NCBI GenBank assembly: GCA_027493405.1
Contig: JAOSKV010000002.1
Coordinates: forward strand, 124,001-188,000
DNA from: FEB-22 sp003105195
Lineage (GTDB): Bacteria; Pseudomonadota; Alphaproteobacteria; Rhizobiales; Xanthobacteraceae
Direction: 5' to 3'
Length of the DNA stretch: 64,000 nt
Part shown: positions 1-9,359 of the stretch, piece by piece
Position numbering within the stretch: the first letter of the stretch is position 1
Layout: every line of letters starts with the position of its first letter
Made by a program: the position numbers and the translations under genes
The notes under the pieces: model-generated
Told to the model about the DNA's origin: nothing
The model's database searches: none
What the model saw: the letters and a program-made list of their open reading frames with translations, nothing else

Positions 1-1574
1 CGCAGCACCACGCCGAGGCTCGCGGCATAGAGGCCGACGAGGCGCGAGAGCACGCCTTCGACCAGGCGGTCGAGCATGGTCGTGTTGCGCCCGGGCACGG
101 CGCGGATGTAGTGCGCCGCGATCATGGGCGTCACCGAGAGCGACACCGCCATGGAGATCAGGATCGCGAACACCAGCGTCACCGAGAACTCGCGGAACAG
201 CCGGCCCGGTACGCCGCCCAGGAACAGGAGCGGAATGAAGGCCGCGACCAGCGAGATCGAGATCGAGACCACCGTGAAGCCGATCTGGCGTGCGCCCTCG
301 ATGGTCGCGCGCAGCGGGGAATGCCCCTTCTCGAGGTTGCGGAACACGTTCTCGATCATCACGATCGCGTCGTCGACGACGAAGCCGACCGAGACCGCGA
401 GCGCCATCAGGGTGAGGTTGTTGATCGAGAAGCCCGCCAGCCACATGCAGGCGCAGGTGCCGGCGAGCGAGAGCGGCACCGTGACGCCGGCCGCCGCGGT
501 CGGCGCGGCGCGGCGCAGGAACAGGAACACCACCAGCATCACCAGCGCGATGGTGCCGGCGAGCGTCCACTGCATGTCGGCGACGCTCGCGCGGATGGTG
601 CCGGTGCGGTCGGCGAGGATCGAGATCTCGATGCCGGCCGGGATCCAGCGCTGCAGCTCCGGGATCAGCGCCTTGATGGCGTCGACCGTCTCGATGACGT
701 TGGCGTCGCCCTGCTGGGTGATGGTGAGCAGCACGGCGGGCCGGCCGTTGAACCAGGCGATCGAGCGGCTGTTGCGGGTGCCCTGCTCGATGCTCGCGAT
801 GTCGGAGAGGCGCACCACAGTGCCGTTCGCGCTCTTGACCACGATCGGCTGGAAGTCCGGAACCCGGCGCAGCTGCTCGTTGGTCGCGAGGCTCTCGGCG
901 AGCCGCTCGTTCTCGAAGCCGCCGAGCGGCGTCACCGTATTGGCATTGGCGATGGCATTGCGCACGTCCTCGAGCGAGATGCCGGCCGCGGCGAGCGCGC
1001 CCGGGTTCATCCGCACGCGCACGGCCGGCTGCTCGGCGCCGCTCACCGACACGTCGCCGACGCCCGGTACCTGGGCGATGCGCTGCACCAGCACGGTGTC
1101 GGCGGCATCGTAGATCTGGCTGGTCGGGATGGTGGGAGAGGTGAGCGCCAGGATCAGCACCGGCGAGGCCGCGGGATTGAACTTGCGGAAGGTCGGCCGC
1201 TGCGGCAGGTCGATCGGCAGCTCGGCGAGCGCGGCGTTGAGCGCGGCCTGCACGTCCTGGGCGGCGCCCTCGATGCTGCGGGCGAGGTCGAACTGGACCG
1301 TGATGCGGGCCGCGCCGAGCGAGCTCACCGAGGTGATCTCGGTGACGCCGGCGATCACGGCGAGGCGGCGCTCGAGCGGCGCCGCGACGGTCGCCGCCAT
1401 GGTGGCGGGGTCGGCGCCGGGCCGGCTCGCCGAGACGCTGATGGTCGGAATCTCCACGCTCGGCAGGCTCGCGACCGGCAGGAACCGGTAGGCGACGAGG
1501 CCGGCGAGCACGATGCCGATGGCGAGGAGCGTGGTGCCGACCGGCCGGCGGATGAACGGGTAGGAGATGTTCAT
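1..1574 (-). CDS. RND multidrug efflux permease (MdtC-like), partial, 3' end beyond left edge
   Basis: Inner-membrane proton-driven pump subunit of a tripartite RND efflux system. The translation begins MNISYPFIRRPVGTTLLAIG, the standard first transmembrane helix of AcrB/MdtB/MdtC proteins, followed by the porter-domain phrase PGADPATMAATVAAPLE. About 524 N-terminal residues are present; the remaining half lies off the window. The periplasmic part ends near residue 330, then the TM2-TM6 block with FVVDDAIVMIENV (TM4 acidic proton-relay residues) is visible. It is the last visible gene of an operon that reads from the ECF sigma gene at 9122 leftwards, and follows a first RND permease. Two adjacent different RND permeases suggest a heteromeric MdtBC-type pump; the substrate cannot be told from sequence. 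Confidence 0.93.
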   Translation of the reverse strand, partial: MNISYPFIRRPVGTTLLAIGIVLAGLVAYRFLPVASLPSVEIPTISVSASRPGADPATMAATVAAPLERRLAVIAGVTEITSVSSLGAARITVQFDLARSIEGAAQDVQAALNAALAELPIDLPQRPTFRKFNPAASPVLILALTSPTIPTSQIYDAADTVLVQRIAQVPGVGDVSVSGAEQPAVRVRMNPGALAAAGISLEDVRNAIANANTVTPLGGFENERLAESLATNEQLRRVPDFQPIVVKSANGTVVRLSDIASIEQGTRNSRSIAWFNGRPAVLLTITQQGDANVIETVDAIKALIPELQRWIPAGIEISILADRTGTIRASVADMQWTLAGTIALVMLVVFLFLRRAAPTAAAGVTVPLSLAGTCACMWLAGFSINNLTLMALAVSVGFVVDDAIVMIENVFRNLEKGHSPLRATIEGARQIGFTVVSISISLVAAFIPLLFLGGVPGRLFREFSVTLVFAILISMAVSLSVTPMIAAHYIRAVPGRNTTMLDRLVEGVLSRLVGLYAASLGVVL

Positions 1575-1614
1575 GGCGACCGGTCACCGCGGGCGCGGCG
1601 CATGCGCGTGGCTG

Positions 1615-1774
1615 GTAGGGTGCAATAGCCGCACCCAGGTCGGACTTGCACGACCTGGGCATCGATCGATGCGCAAGTCGGCGACAGCCGACTTGCATGC
1701 GGCGTATTGCACCGGCGGCGCCGCCACCATGCGCTGTTGGTGCAATACGGCGCTGCGCGCCTATTGCACCCTAC
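1615..1774. repeat. Nested palindromic intergenic repeat, copy 1
   Basis: The element starts GTAGGGTGCAATAG and ends with its perfect reverse complement CTATTGCACCCTAC. Inside it a second pair, GTATTGCACC and GGTGCAATAC, faces inward, so the unit is a double nested palindrome. A further internal inverted pair built on AAGTCGG/CCGACTT is present. It lies between the two RND permease genes of one operon, so it would be transcribed with them and could form a large hairpin. Related copies lie at 11466-11561 and 61780-61901. It is probably a non-autonomous repeat; no coding capacity is seen. Confidence 0.85.
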
Positions 1775-1805
1775 GGCTCCGCGACTCGTGCTCCTGTTCA
1801 TGCCG

Positions 1806-4800
1806 CTACCCCGCGGTCGGCGCAGCGGCCGGCGTTGGCCCGGCGAGGCGGCGGCGCAGCCGCTCCAGGGCGAGGTAGATCACGGGCGTCGTGTACAGGG
1901 TCAGCAGCTGGCTCAGCAGCAGGCCGCCGACGATCGTGATGCCGAGCGGGTTGCGTAGCTCCGAGCCGGTCCCGCTCTCGAGGGCGAGCGGCAGGGCGCC
2001 GAACAGCGCCGCGAGCGTGGTCATCATGATGGGGCGGAAGCGCAGCAGCGCCGCCTCGACGATCGCCTCGCGCGGGGCGAGGCCGCGCGTGCGCTCGGCG
2101 TCGAGCGCGAAGTCGATCATCAGGATCGCGTTCTTCTTGACGATGCCCATCAGCAGGATGATCCCGATCAGGGCGATCACCGAGAGGTCGTAGCCGAACA
2201 GCATCAGCGCCAGCAGCGCGCCGACGCCCGCGGAGGGCAGGGTCGAGAGGATCGTGATCGGGTGGATGAAGCTCTCGTAGAGCACGCCGAGCACGATATA
2301 GATCGTGATCGCGGCCGCGAGGATCAGCCAGGGCTGGCCCGCGAGCGAGCGCTCGAACTCCGCGGCGTCGCCCGAATAGCTGCCGATCACCGAGGTCGGC
2401 ATGCCGATCGCGCGCTCGGCCGCCGAGATCGCGGCGACCGCGTCGCTGAGCGCGGCGCCGGGCGCGAGGTTGAAGCTGAGCGTGACCGAGGGGAACTGCT
2501 CCTGGTGGCCGATCGCGAGCGGCGCGGTGGTGCGCGCAAGCGTCGCGACGGAGCTGAGCGGCACTTGCACGCCGGCGCTCGATGGCAGGTAGATCTTCTG
2601 CAGGGCGGCCGGGTCGCGCTGGTCGCGCGGCATCGCCTCCAGCACCACGCGGTACTGGTTCGCCTGGCCGTAGATGGTCGAGACCTGGCGCTGGCCGAAG
2701 GCGTCGTTGAGCGCGTCGTTGACGGTCTGCATCGAGACGCCGAGCCGGCCCGCCTTCTCGCGGTCGACCTCGACCCGGGCGCGCAGGCCGCCTTCCTGGG
2801 CCTCGGAGGCGACGTCGCGCAGCACGGAAACGTCCTTGATCTCGGCGACCAGCCGCTCGGACCAGGCGAGCACGTCGCGCGCATCGGCGGCGACCAGGGT
2901 GTACTGGTACTGGGCGCGGCTCGCCCGCGTGCTGATCTGGATGTCCTGCACGGGGCGGAAATACACCACCATGCCGGGGATGCCGGCGACGCGGTCCTGC
3001 AGCCGGTCGATGATCTCGCCGACGCCGGCCTTGCGCTCGCCGCGCGGGCGCAGCGTGATCGTCAGGCGGCCGGCGTTCGGCGTCGGGTTCACGGGGCTCA
3101 CGCCGATCACCGACACGACGCCGACCACGTCCGCGTCCTTGCGGATCGATTCGGCAAAACGCTCCTGCAGGCGCTCCATCTCGGCGAAGGAGACCTCGGG
3201 GCCGGCTTCGGTGACGGCCGTGATCATGCCGGTGTCCTGCAACGGCAGGAAGCCCTTGGGCATGATCGCGTAGAGCCAGATCGTGACGAGCAGGGTGCCG
3301 AGGGTGACCAGCAGCGTGAGCGCCTGGCGGTGCAGCACCCATTGGAGGCTCGCGTGATAGCGGCGCACCGTGGCGTCGACCAGGCGGTTGAAGGCGCGGC
3401 CGATGCGGCTGCCCTCGCCGGGAGCGCCGTGGCGCAGCATGTAGGCGCACATCATGGGGGTGAGGGTCAGCGACACCACCATGGAGGCGACGACCGCGAT
3501 CGTCAAAGTGAGCGCGAATTCGCGGAACATGCGGCCGACCAGTCCGGTCATGAACAAGAGCGGGATGAACACCGCGACCAGCGAGACCGTGAGCGATATG
3601 ATCGTGAAGCCGATCTCGCGCGCGCCGCGCAGCGCCGCCTCGAGCGGCGATTCGCCCTCCTCCATGTGGCGCACGATATTCTCGATCATCACGATGGCGT
3701 CGTCGACCACGAAGCCGGTGCCGATGGTGAGCGCCATCAGCGAGAGGTTGTCGAGCGAGAAGCCGCAGAACCACATCACGCCGAAGGTCGCGATCAGCGA
3801 GAGCGGCAGCGCGACGCCGGCGATCGCGGTGGCGCGGACGGTGCGCAGGAAGATCAGCACCACCAGCACCACGAGGCCGATCGCGACCGCGAGCGTGAAC
3901 TGCACGTCGCGGATCGAGGCGCGGATCGTGTCGGTGCGGTCGTGCACGATGGTGAGCGTCGCGCCCGCCGGCAGCACGCGCTGCAGCCGCGGCAGCTCCT
4001 CGCGGATGCGCTCCACGGTTGCGATCACGTTGGCGCCGGGCTGGCGCTTGATGTCGATCACGACCGCGGGCTCGCCCTGGTACCAGCCGCCGACGCGGGC
4101 GTTCTCGAGGCCGTCGACGATCTCGGCCACGTGGCCGAGCAGCACCGGCGCGTTGTTACGATAGGCGACCACGATCGACCGGTAGGCCGCGGCCGAGGTG
4201 AGCTGGTCGTTGGCCGCGATGCTGTAGGCCTGGTGCGCGCCGTCGAGCGCGCCCTTGGGACCCGCGACATTGGCATTGGTGATGGCGGTGCGCAGGTCGG
4301 CCATCGACAGGCCGTAGGCCGCAAGCCGGGAAAGGTCGGCCTGGATGCGCACGGCGGGCCGGATCCCGCCCTGGATCGCGACCTGGCCGACGCCCGTCAC
4401 CTCGCTCAGGCGTTGCGCCAGGATCGTGTCGGCGAGGTCGCTGAGCGCGCGCAGCGACACGGTCTGCGAGGTGAGCGCGACCGTCAGGATCGGCGCGTCG
4501 GCCGGGTTCACCTTGGCGTAGGTCGGCGGATAGGGGAGGTTGCGCGGCAGCGCCGAGCCGGCGGCGTTGATCGCGGCCTGCACGTCCTGGGACGCCGCGT
4601 CGATGTCGCGATTGAGGTCGAACTGCAGCGTGATCTGGCTGAGCCCCGAGGAACTCGACGAGGTCATGGTGGAGAGCGAGGGCATCTGCCCGAACTGGCG
4701 CTCGAGCGGCGCCGTCACCAGCGTCGCCATGGTGTCGGGATTGGCGCCCGGCAGCTGCGTCGTCACCTGGATGGTCGGGAAGTCCACCTGCGGCAGCGCC

Positions 4801-4904
4801 GAGACCGGGAGCAGCCAGTAGCCGAGCGCGCCGCCGAGCATCACGGCGACGCCGAGCAGCGAGGTCGCGATCGGCCGGCGGATGAAGGGTCCCGAGACGT
4901 TCAT
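1806..4904 (-). CDS. RND multidrug efflux permease (MdtB-like)
   Basis: Full-length 1032-residue RND pump protein. It opens MNVSGPFIRRPIATSLLGVA, shows the porter motif LPGANPDTMATLVTAPLERQ, the TM4 segment GTGFVVDDAIVMIENIVRHM with the paired acidic proton-relay residues, and a second-half TM block with GIVKKNAILMIDFAL. Length matches the MdtB/AcrB family. Its ATG overlaps the stop of the fusion-protein gene by 4 bp (ATGA), implying translational coupling. Together with the adjacent permease and the fusion protein it should form an inner-membrane pump that exports through the NodT/TolC protein. Whether the cargo is drugs, metals or lipidic stressors cannot be judged; the periplasmic sensor upstream makes a metal or envelope-stress signal possible. 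Confidence 0.95.
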   Translation of the reverse strand: MNVSGPFIRRPIATSLLGVAVMLGGALGYWLLPVSALPQVDFPTIQVTTQLPGANPDTMATLVTAPLERQFGQMPSLSTMTSSSSSGLSQITLQFDLNRDIDAASQDVQAAINAAGSALPRNLPYPPTYAKVNPADAPILTVALTSQTVSLRALSDLADTILAQRLSEVTGVGQVAIQGGIRPAVRIQADLSRLAAYGLSMADLRTAITNANVAGPKGALDGAHQAYSIAANDQLTSAAAYRSIVVAYRNNAPVLLGHVAEIVDGLENARVGGWYQGEPAVVIDIKRQPGANVIATVERIREELPRLQRVLPAGATLTIVHDRTDTIRASIRDVQFTLAVAIGLVVLVVLIFLRTVRATAIAGVALPLSLIATFGVMWFCGFSLDNLSLMALTIGTGFVVDDAIVMIENIVRHMEEGESPLEAALRGAREIGFTIISLTVSLVAVFIPLLFMTGLVGRMFREFALTLTIAVVASMVVSLTLTPMMCAYMLRHGAPGEGSRIGRAFNRLVDATVRRYHASLQWVLHRQALTLLVTLGTLLVTIWLYAIMPKGFLPLQDTGMITAVTEAGPEVSFAEMERLQERFAESIRKDADVVGVVSVIGVSPVNPTPNAGRLTITLRPRGERKAGVGEIIDRLQDRVAGIPGMVVYFRPVQDIQISTRASRAQYQYTLVAADARDVLAWSERLVAEIKDVSVLRDVASEAQEGGLRARVEVDREKAGRLGVSMQTVNDALNDAFGQRQVSTIYGQANQYRVVLEAMPRDQRDPAALQKIYLPSSAGVQVPLSSVATLARTTAPLAIGHQEQFPSVTLSFNLAPGAALSDAVAAISAAERAIGMPTSVIGSYSGDAAEFERSLAGQPWLILAAAITIYIVLGVLYESFIHPITILSTLPSAGVGALLALMLFGYDLSVIALIGIILLMGIVKKNAILMIDFALDAERTRGLAPREAIVEAALLRFRPIMMTTLAALFGALPLALESGTGSELRNPLGITIVGGLLLSQLLTLYTTPVIYLALERLRRRLAGPTPAAAPTAG

Positions 4905-6178
4905 CGACCGGTTCCGGTGGTGACCTCCGAGCGGCGCTTGCGCTCGCCCTCGGGACGCACGCCGCTCTGCGGCGGCTCGGCGCCGTCGCGCCGGCGCGGC
5001 CGCTGCGGCGGCGTCACGCCTCCCTCGCCCTCGGTCGCGACACTGATGCGCGTGCCCGCCGCGAGCTGCGAGAAGCCGGTGGTGACGACGCGCTCGCCGG
5101 CCGTGAGGCCCGTCGCGATCACGGCCTGGGCCTCGTCCTGCTGCGCGACCGTCACGTCGCGCACCGCGACCGTGTCGTCGGCCTGCGCCACGAACACGAA
5201 GGTGCCGGTCGGCCCGCGCTGCACGGCGGCGGTCGGCACCGTCACGACCTCCCTCAGGGTCGCGAGCAGCAGGCGCACGTTGACGAACTGCCCGGGCCAG
5301 AGCTGCAGGTCGGCATTCGGGAATTCCGCCTTCAGCCGCACCGTGCCGGTGGTCGAGTCGACCAGGTTGTCGACCACGGCCAGCCGGCCGCGGTCGATCG
5401 CCTTGCGGCCGTCGGGGCCGAGCGCCTCGACCGGGAGCGGACCCTGCGCGAAGGCCTTGTTGACCTCGGCGAGCTGCTGCTGCGGCAGGTTGAACATCAC
5501 GGCGATCGGCTTGACCTGGGTGATGGTCACGATGCCGGTGGTGTCGGAGGCGCGCACCAAATTGCCTTCGTCGATCATGCGCAGCCCGGTGCGGCCGTCG
5601 ATCGGCGCCACCACCCGGGTGTGGTCGAGGATGGTGCGGGCATTGTCGATCGCGGCCTGGTCGGCCTGCACCAGGGCGGTGAGCTGGGCGACCGTGGCGC
5701 GCGCCGCATCCGCCTGCTGCTTGGAAGCCGCGTTGCTCTGGGCGAGGCGCTCGTAGCGCTCGAGGTCGAGCCGCGCATTGGCGAGCTGCGCCTCGTCCTG
5801 CGCCTTCTTGGCGAGCGTCTGGTCGAGCTGCGCCCGGTAGGTGCGCGGGTCGATCTCGGCCAGCACGGCGCCGCGCTTCACGTCCTCGCCCTCGCGGAAA
5901 TGGATCTTCAGCAGCTGTCCGTCCACCTGCGGACGCACCGTCACCATGTTGAGCGCGCGCGCGGTGCCGACCCCCTCGAGATGGACCGGCACGTCGGCGA
6001 TGCGCGCCGGCGCCACCAGCACCGGCACCGCGCGGTTCGCCTGCATGCTGCGGAAGCGTGCGCCCGGCCGCTCGCGCGCGGCGCCGTCAGGCGCCTGCGC
6101 CTGATAGACGTAGTAGCCGCCGCCGGCGAGAATTCCGCCGACCGCGAGCCATGCCAGGAGCCGTCCGGTTCGCATCAC
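4901..6178 (-). CDS. RND efflux periplasmic adaptor (membrane fusion protein, MdtA-like)
   Basis: 425-residue HlyD/AcrA-family adaptor linking inner-membrane RND pumps to the outer-membrane channel. An uncleaved signal anchor (about residues 7-25) precedes the barrel/lipoyl half-motif VTVRPQVDGQLLKIHFREGEDV, an alpha-helical hairpin (about residues 115-170) and the second lipoyl half, VVAPIDGRTGLRMIDEGNLV. The C-terminal tail after about residue 385 is Arg/Pro rich (PPQRPRRRDGAEPP), an extension seen in some alphaproteobacterial adaptors. It begins 33 bp after the outer-membrane protein gene and overlaps the next permease by 4 bp. Family assignment is firm. Confidence 0.95.
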   Translation of the reverse strand: MMRTGRLLAWLAVGGILAGGGYYVYQAQAPDGAARERPGARFRSMQANRAVPVLVAPARIADVPVHLEGVGTARALNMVTVRPQVDGQLLKIHFREGEDVKRGAVLAEIDPRTYRAQLDQTLAKKAQDEAQLANARLDLERYERLAQSNAASKQQADAARATVAQLTALVQADQAAIDNARTILDHTRVVAPIDGRTGLRMIDEGNLVRASDTTGIVTITQVKPIAVMFNLPQQQLAEVNKAFAQGPLPVEALGPDGRKAIDRGRLAVVDNLVDSTTGTVRLKAEFPNADLQLWPGQFVNVRLLLATLREVVTVPTAAVQRGPTGTFVFVAQADDTVAVRDVTVAQQDEAQAVIATGLTAGERVVTTGFSQLAAGTRISVATEGEGGVTPPQRPRRRDGAEPPQSGVRPEGERKRRSEVTTGTGR

Positions 6179-6211
6179 ATCGAGCCTTTCATCGGTCTCT
6201 CGGGCGCGCCG

Positions 6212-7618
6212 TCACAGCGCGCTGCCGGCGATCTCGCGGGTCGGCGCCCAGCCGCCGCCGAGCGCCTGGAACAGGCTCACCGCGGCCTGCAGCCGCGTGA
6301 GGCGCACCAGCGCGAGCGCGTCCTGCTCCTGGAAGAATGTGCGCTGCGTGTTGAGCACGGTGGTGAGGTCGATGGTGCCGGCACGCAGCTGGGTCTGGGC
6401 GATCTCGTAGGCGCGGCGCGCGGTCGCGACCGCCTGCTGCTGCAGCGATTCCTGGCGCGCGAGGTGTTGCATCGCGATCAGCGCGCGCTCCACGTCCGCG
6501 AAGGCGTTGATCGCGGTGCGGCGATAGACCTGCAGGAGCTCGAGCCGGCGGCCCTTCTGCAGGTCGAGCTGGCCGAGCAGGCGGCCGCCCTCGAAGATCG
6601 GCTGGGTGAGGCCTGCCGCCACCGTGTAGATCGCGGCCTCCGGGCGGAACAGGGTCTTGAGCGCGGCGCTCTGGAAGCCGGCTTCGCCGGTGAGCTGGAT
6701 CGAGGGAAACAGCGCGGCGCGCGCGCTCTCGACATCGGCCTGGGCGGCCGCGAGGTCGGCCTCGGCGGCGCGGATATCGGGCCGCTGCAGCAGGAGCTCG
6801 GAGGGCAGGCCGGGCGCCGCGCGCGGCACCGCGAGACGGAACAGGCTGCCGCCGCGCACCCGGACATGAACGGGCGGCTCGCCGAGCAGCGCCGCCAGCG
6901 TCGCGGCGTTCTCGCGCACCTGCTGCTCGAGCGGCGGAATGGCGGCGCGCTGCTGGGCGACCACGCTCTCCTGCTGGGCGATGTCGAGGGAGGTCGCGGT
7001 GCCGGCGGCGAGCCGCTCGCGGATCACCGCGAGCACGCGGTTCGCATTGGCGAGGTTCTCGCGCGCGATGCGCAGCCGGTCCTGGGCCGCGAGGATCTGC
7101 AGATAGGTGTTCGCCACGGTCGCGACGGTGGACAGCGCGACCGTGTCGCGGTCGAAGCGGCTCGCGATGGCGAGCTGCCCGGCCGCCCGGTGCGCGGCGC
7201 GGTTCTTGCCCCAGAAATCGATCTCGTAGCTGGCATTGAGCACGGCAGTGTACGTTCCGCGCTCGCTGCCGCCCGCGCGCGCGCGGCTCGCCGAGGCATC
7301 GAGGTCGATCAGGGGAAGCAGCGGCGCGCCCGTGATCCGGGTCTGCGCGTCGGCCTGCTCGATGCGGGCGACCGCGGCCGCGATGTCGAGGTTCATGGTC
7401 TGCGCCCGCTCGACCAGCCGGGTGAGCTCGGCGGAGCGGAAGCCGCGCCACCAGTCGAGCGCCGGCGGCGGGCCGGCCGGGCGCGGCGCGGCGCGATAGT
7501 GGGTCGGCGCCGCGACCGTCAGATCGATCTGGTCGACCGTCAGGTTGCAGGCCGACAGGGCCGGCGCGACCAGTGCGAGCGCGCAGAGCCGCGCGATGCC
7601 GTGCATGGCGGGGGACAT
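6212..7618 (-). CDS. Outer-membrane efflux lipoprotein, NodT/TolC family
   Basis: 468-residue outer-membrane channel component. The start at 7618 gives MSPAMHGIARLCALALVAP followed by the lipobox LSAC, so the mature protein should be lipidated at Cys23. Two OEP repeats follow: WWRGFRSAELTRLVERA... and a second around LLLQRPDIRAAEADLAAA, both hallmarks of NodT lipoproteins, and NASYEIDFWGKNRAA is the usual beta-strand phrase. The ATG shares its A with the stop codon of the upstream sensor gene. It should complete the tripartite pump with the adaptor and permeases downstream. Confidence 0.94.
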   Translation of the reverse strand: MSPAMHGIARLCALALVAPALSACNLTVDQIDLTVAAPTHYRAAPRPAGPPPALDWWRGFRSAELTRLVERAQTMNLDIAAAVARIEQADAQTRITGAPLLPLIDLDASASRARAGGSERGTYTAVLNASYEIDFWGKNRAAHRAAGQLAIASRFDRDTVALSTVATVANTYLQILAAQDRLRIARENLANANRVLAVIRERLAAGTATSLDIAQQESVVAQQRAAIPPLEQQVRENAATLAALLGEPPVHVRVRGGSLFRLAVPRAAPGLPSELLLQRPDIRAAEADLAAAQADVESARAALFPSIQLTGEAGFQSAALKTLFRPEAAIYTVAAGLTQPIFEGGRLLGQLDLQKGRRLELLQVYRRTAINAFADVERALIAMQHLARQESLQQQAVATARRAYEIAQTQLRAGTIDLTTVLNTQRTFFQEQDALALVRLTRLQAAVSLFQALGGGWAPTREIAGSAL

Positions 7619-8112
7619 CAGCGGGTGCTTTCCGTCGGGCGGGGAGGCCGGCCCCAGTCGGCGAGCCGGTCGCGGCCCGCAGGGGTCATCGCGGCGGCTG
7701 CGGCCGCGATCACGTCGTGGAGCGCCAGCTCGTAGCGGGTGCGCGCCTCGCGCGAGGCCGCCATGGCGCCGCGCAACGCCGCCGGGTCGAACGGGTCGCG
7801 GCGCAGCATCGCGCGCGTGTGGTCGTAGGCGCGGTTGAGCACGTCGCGCGTCGCCTCGACCGCGCCCGCGCGGGCGCGGAAGGCGGCGCGCAGGGTCTCG
7901 GCGTCGGCGGCCGGCAGCGTGACGGCGAGCCGCTCGATGCGCGCCGCGGCGGTGCGCGGGCGCTCGCTCGCGACCGGCGCGGGCGGCGCCACGTAGTGGC
8001 GCGCCAGCAGCGCGCCGGCGGCGCCGATCACGAACAGGTTGAGCCCGAGCGAGGCGATCAGCAGCGCGCGGGTCGGGCGGTCGGCGGGAGTGACGACGGA
8101 GATGAGGGTCAT
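7618..8112 (-). CDS. Periplasmic heavy-metal/stress sensor-like protein (Spy/CpxP-CnrX type)
   Basis: 164 residues with one N-terminal membrane anchor (ALLIASLGLNLFVIGAAGALLA) and a helical, Arg/Ala-rich periplasmic domain containing the pattern AETLRAAFRARAGAVEATRDVLNRAYDHTRAML, typical of the Metal_resist/periplasmic heavy-metal sensor family related to CnrX and CpxP. There is little His/Cys/Met for metal binding, so a metal ligand role is not shown. Its start overlaps the anti-sigma gene by 4 bp and its stop overlaps the NodT start by one base. The order sigma, anti-sigma, sensor parallels CnrH-CnrY-CnrX and suggests that it holds or signals to the anti-sigma factor. Confidence 0.72.
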   Translation of the reverse strand: MTLISVVTPADRPTRALLIASLGLNLFVIGAAGALLARHYVAPPAPVASERPRTAAARIERLAVTLPAADAETLRAAFRARAGAVEATRDVLNRAYDHTRAMLRRDPFDPAALRGAMAASREARTRYELALHDVIAAAAAAMTPAGRDRLADWGRPPRPTESTR

Positions 8113-8570
8113 GGGCGCAGCCCCGTGATGGCGTCGGCGTCGAACGGGCTCGCCTCCTCGGAAGCCGCCACGCCCGCGAGGTCGTAGGCGACGCGGGCGC
8201 CGACATTGCTCAGGCCCACCGCGATGCCGAGCGCGCCGACGCAGGCGAGCGCCGCAATGCGTGGCCAGGCCGGCGCGAAGTCGGGGCGCGCGAGCGCCGC
8301 CGGCCAAGAGCGCGCGAGCAGGCCGCGGTGCTGCGGCGGCAGGGGGTGCCGGGCGAGCGCGCCGAGCAGGCGGTCGACCTCGGCCTGCTGCGGCTCGGCC
8401 TGGAGGACCTCGCGGACCGCCCGGTCGAACTCGCGCGCCCGCGCCAGCAGGCCGCGCGCCGGTGCGCTCGCGGCGAGCAGCCGCTCCGCGGCCGCGCGCT
8501 CGCCCGGCGGCCATTGCTCCGGCGCGCTCCCACAGGCCTCGATCAGGCGCTGAAGCTGCGCAAGGGTCAT
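8109..8570 (-). CDS. Putative anti-sigma factor, single-pass membrane protein
   Basis: 153 residues. The cytoplasmic N-terminal part (MTLAQLQRLIEACGSAPEQWPPGERAAAERLL) is a helical region; a single TM segment lies at about residues 104-122 (RIAALACVGALGIAVGLSNVG), followed by a short acidic periplasmic tail ending FDADAITGLRP. Position directly after an ECF sigma gene (15-bp gap) and before a periplasmic sensor, together with this topology, supports an anti-sigma role. No zinc HxxxCxxC motif is present, so it would be a non-ZAS type. Function is inferred mainly from context. Confidence 0.65.
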   Translation of the reverse strand: MTLAQLQRLIEACGSAPEQWPPGERAAAERLLAASAPARGLLARAREFDRAVREVLQAEPQQAEVDRLLGALARHPLPPQHRGLLARSWPAALARPDFAPAWPRIAALACVGALGIAVGLSNVGARVAYDLAGVAASEEASPFDADAITGLRP

Positions 8571-8585
8571 TGGATCCTCCTCCCA

Positions 8586-9122
8586 TCAGTCGTCGCCGCC
8601 GAGCGCGGCGCGCAGCGCGCGCCGGGCGCGCACCAGCAGAGTCTCGACGCCGCCGACCGAGGTGTCGAGCACGGCCGCGGCCTCGGCATTGGCGAGGCCC
8701 TCCTGGTAGGTGAGCACGATGGCGGCACGCTGGCGCGGCGGCAGCGCCGCGACGGCGGCCGCCAGAAGGTGGTCGCGCTCGCGGGCCTCCAGGTTCGCGG
8801 CCGCATCCGCGCCGGGATCGGCGACGTCGCCCGCGGCCTCGAGCGGCGCGGCGCGCGGCCGGCGCTTCTCGTCGAGGCAGAGGTTGACCACGATCCGGTA
8901 GAGCCAGGTGCGCGGCTCTGCGGCCGGGCGCCAGCGCGGCGCATGGATCCACACGCGCAGCAGCGCGTCCTGCACGACGTCGTCGGCTGCGGCCGAGCTG
9001 CCGAGGATGCGGCGCGCCACCGCGAGGGCGCGCGGCGCGTGGCGGCGCGAGAGGATGCGGAAGGCCGCGGCGTCGCCCGCCGCGATGCGCGCCATGAGCT
9101 CCTGGTCGGAAAGTCCCTCCAT
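8586..9122 (-). CDS. ECF-family RNA polymerase sigma factor
   Basis: 178 residues with both ECF regions. Region 2 spans about residues 20-85 (AAADDVVQDALLRVWIHAPRW, then RTWLYRIVVNLCLDEKRR), and region 4 spans about 120-172 (ALPPRQRAAIVLTYQEGLANAEAAAVLDTSVGGVETLLVRARRAL), the HTH that reads the -35. It is the first gene of a co-directional run sigma, anti-sigma, sensor, NodT, adaptor, RND, RND. ECF genes usually autoregulate, so its own promoter in 9123-9200 probably drives the pump. The start at 9122 gives MEGLSDQELMARIAAGD, the usual ECF N-terminus. Confidence 0.93.
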   Translation of the reverse strand: MEGLSDQELMARIAAGDAAAFRILSRRHAPRALAVARRILGSSAAADDVVQDALLRVWIHAPRWRPAAEPRTWLYRIVVNLCLDEKRRPRAAPLEAAGDVADPGADAAANLEARERDHLLAAAVAALPPRQRAAIVLTYQEGLANAEAAAVLDTSVGGVETLLVRARRALRAALGGDD

Positions 9123-9359
9123 GGAGCGGGGCCGTCAGGCAGGATCGCGCGCGCGCCGGAGCATGGCGGCATTCTGGCCGGCCGGGGCGCGCTTGTCCCG
9201 CGACAAGCCCGGTATGGCAGATCGGCGTGGCGGTGCGGCAAGGCGGCTCCTCCGGCTCTTCCTTGAACGGACGGGTGGCCGAAACCCTGCGCTGCGGGCC
9301 GGAATTCCCTATATTGGGGTCTGGCGGGCGGCCCTGCGGCGGAGGCTGAGCGACGCAAG

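Noticed and set aside
2262..5756. A very long open frame on the plus strand opposite the RND/adaptor genes
   Set aside because: Arg/Asp/Glu/His-rich translation typical of an antisense frame in GC-rich coding DNA; the minus strand encodes clear RND proteins. Similar long frames opposite priA, lpdA, sdhA and others were dropped for the same reason.
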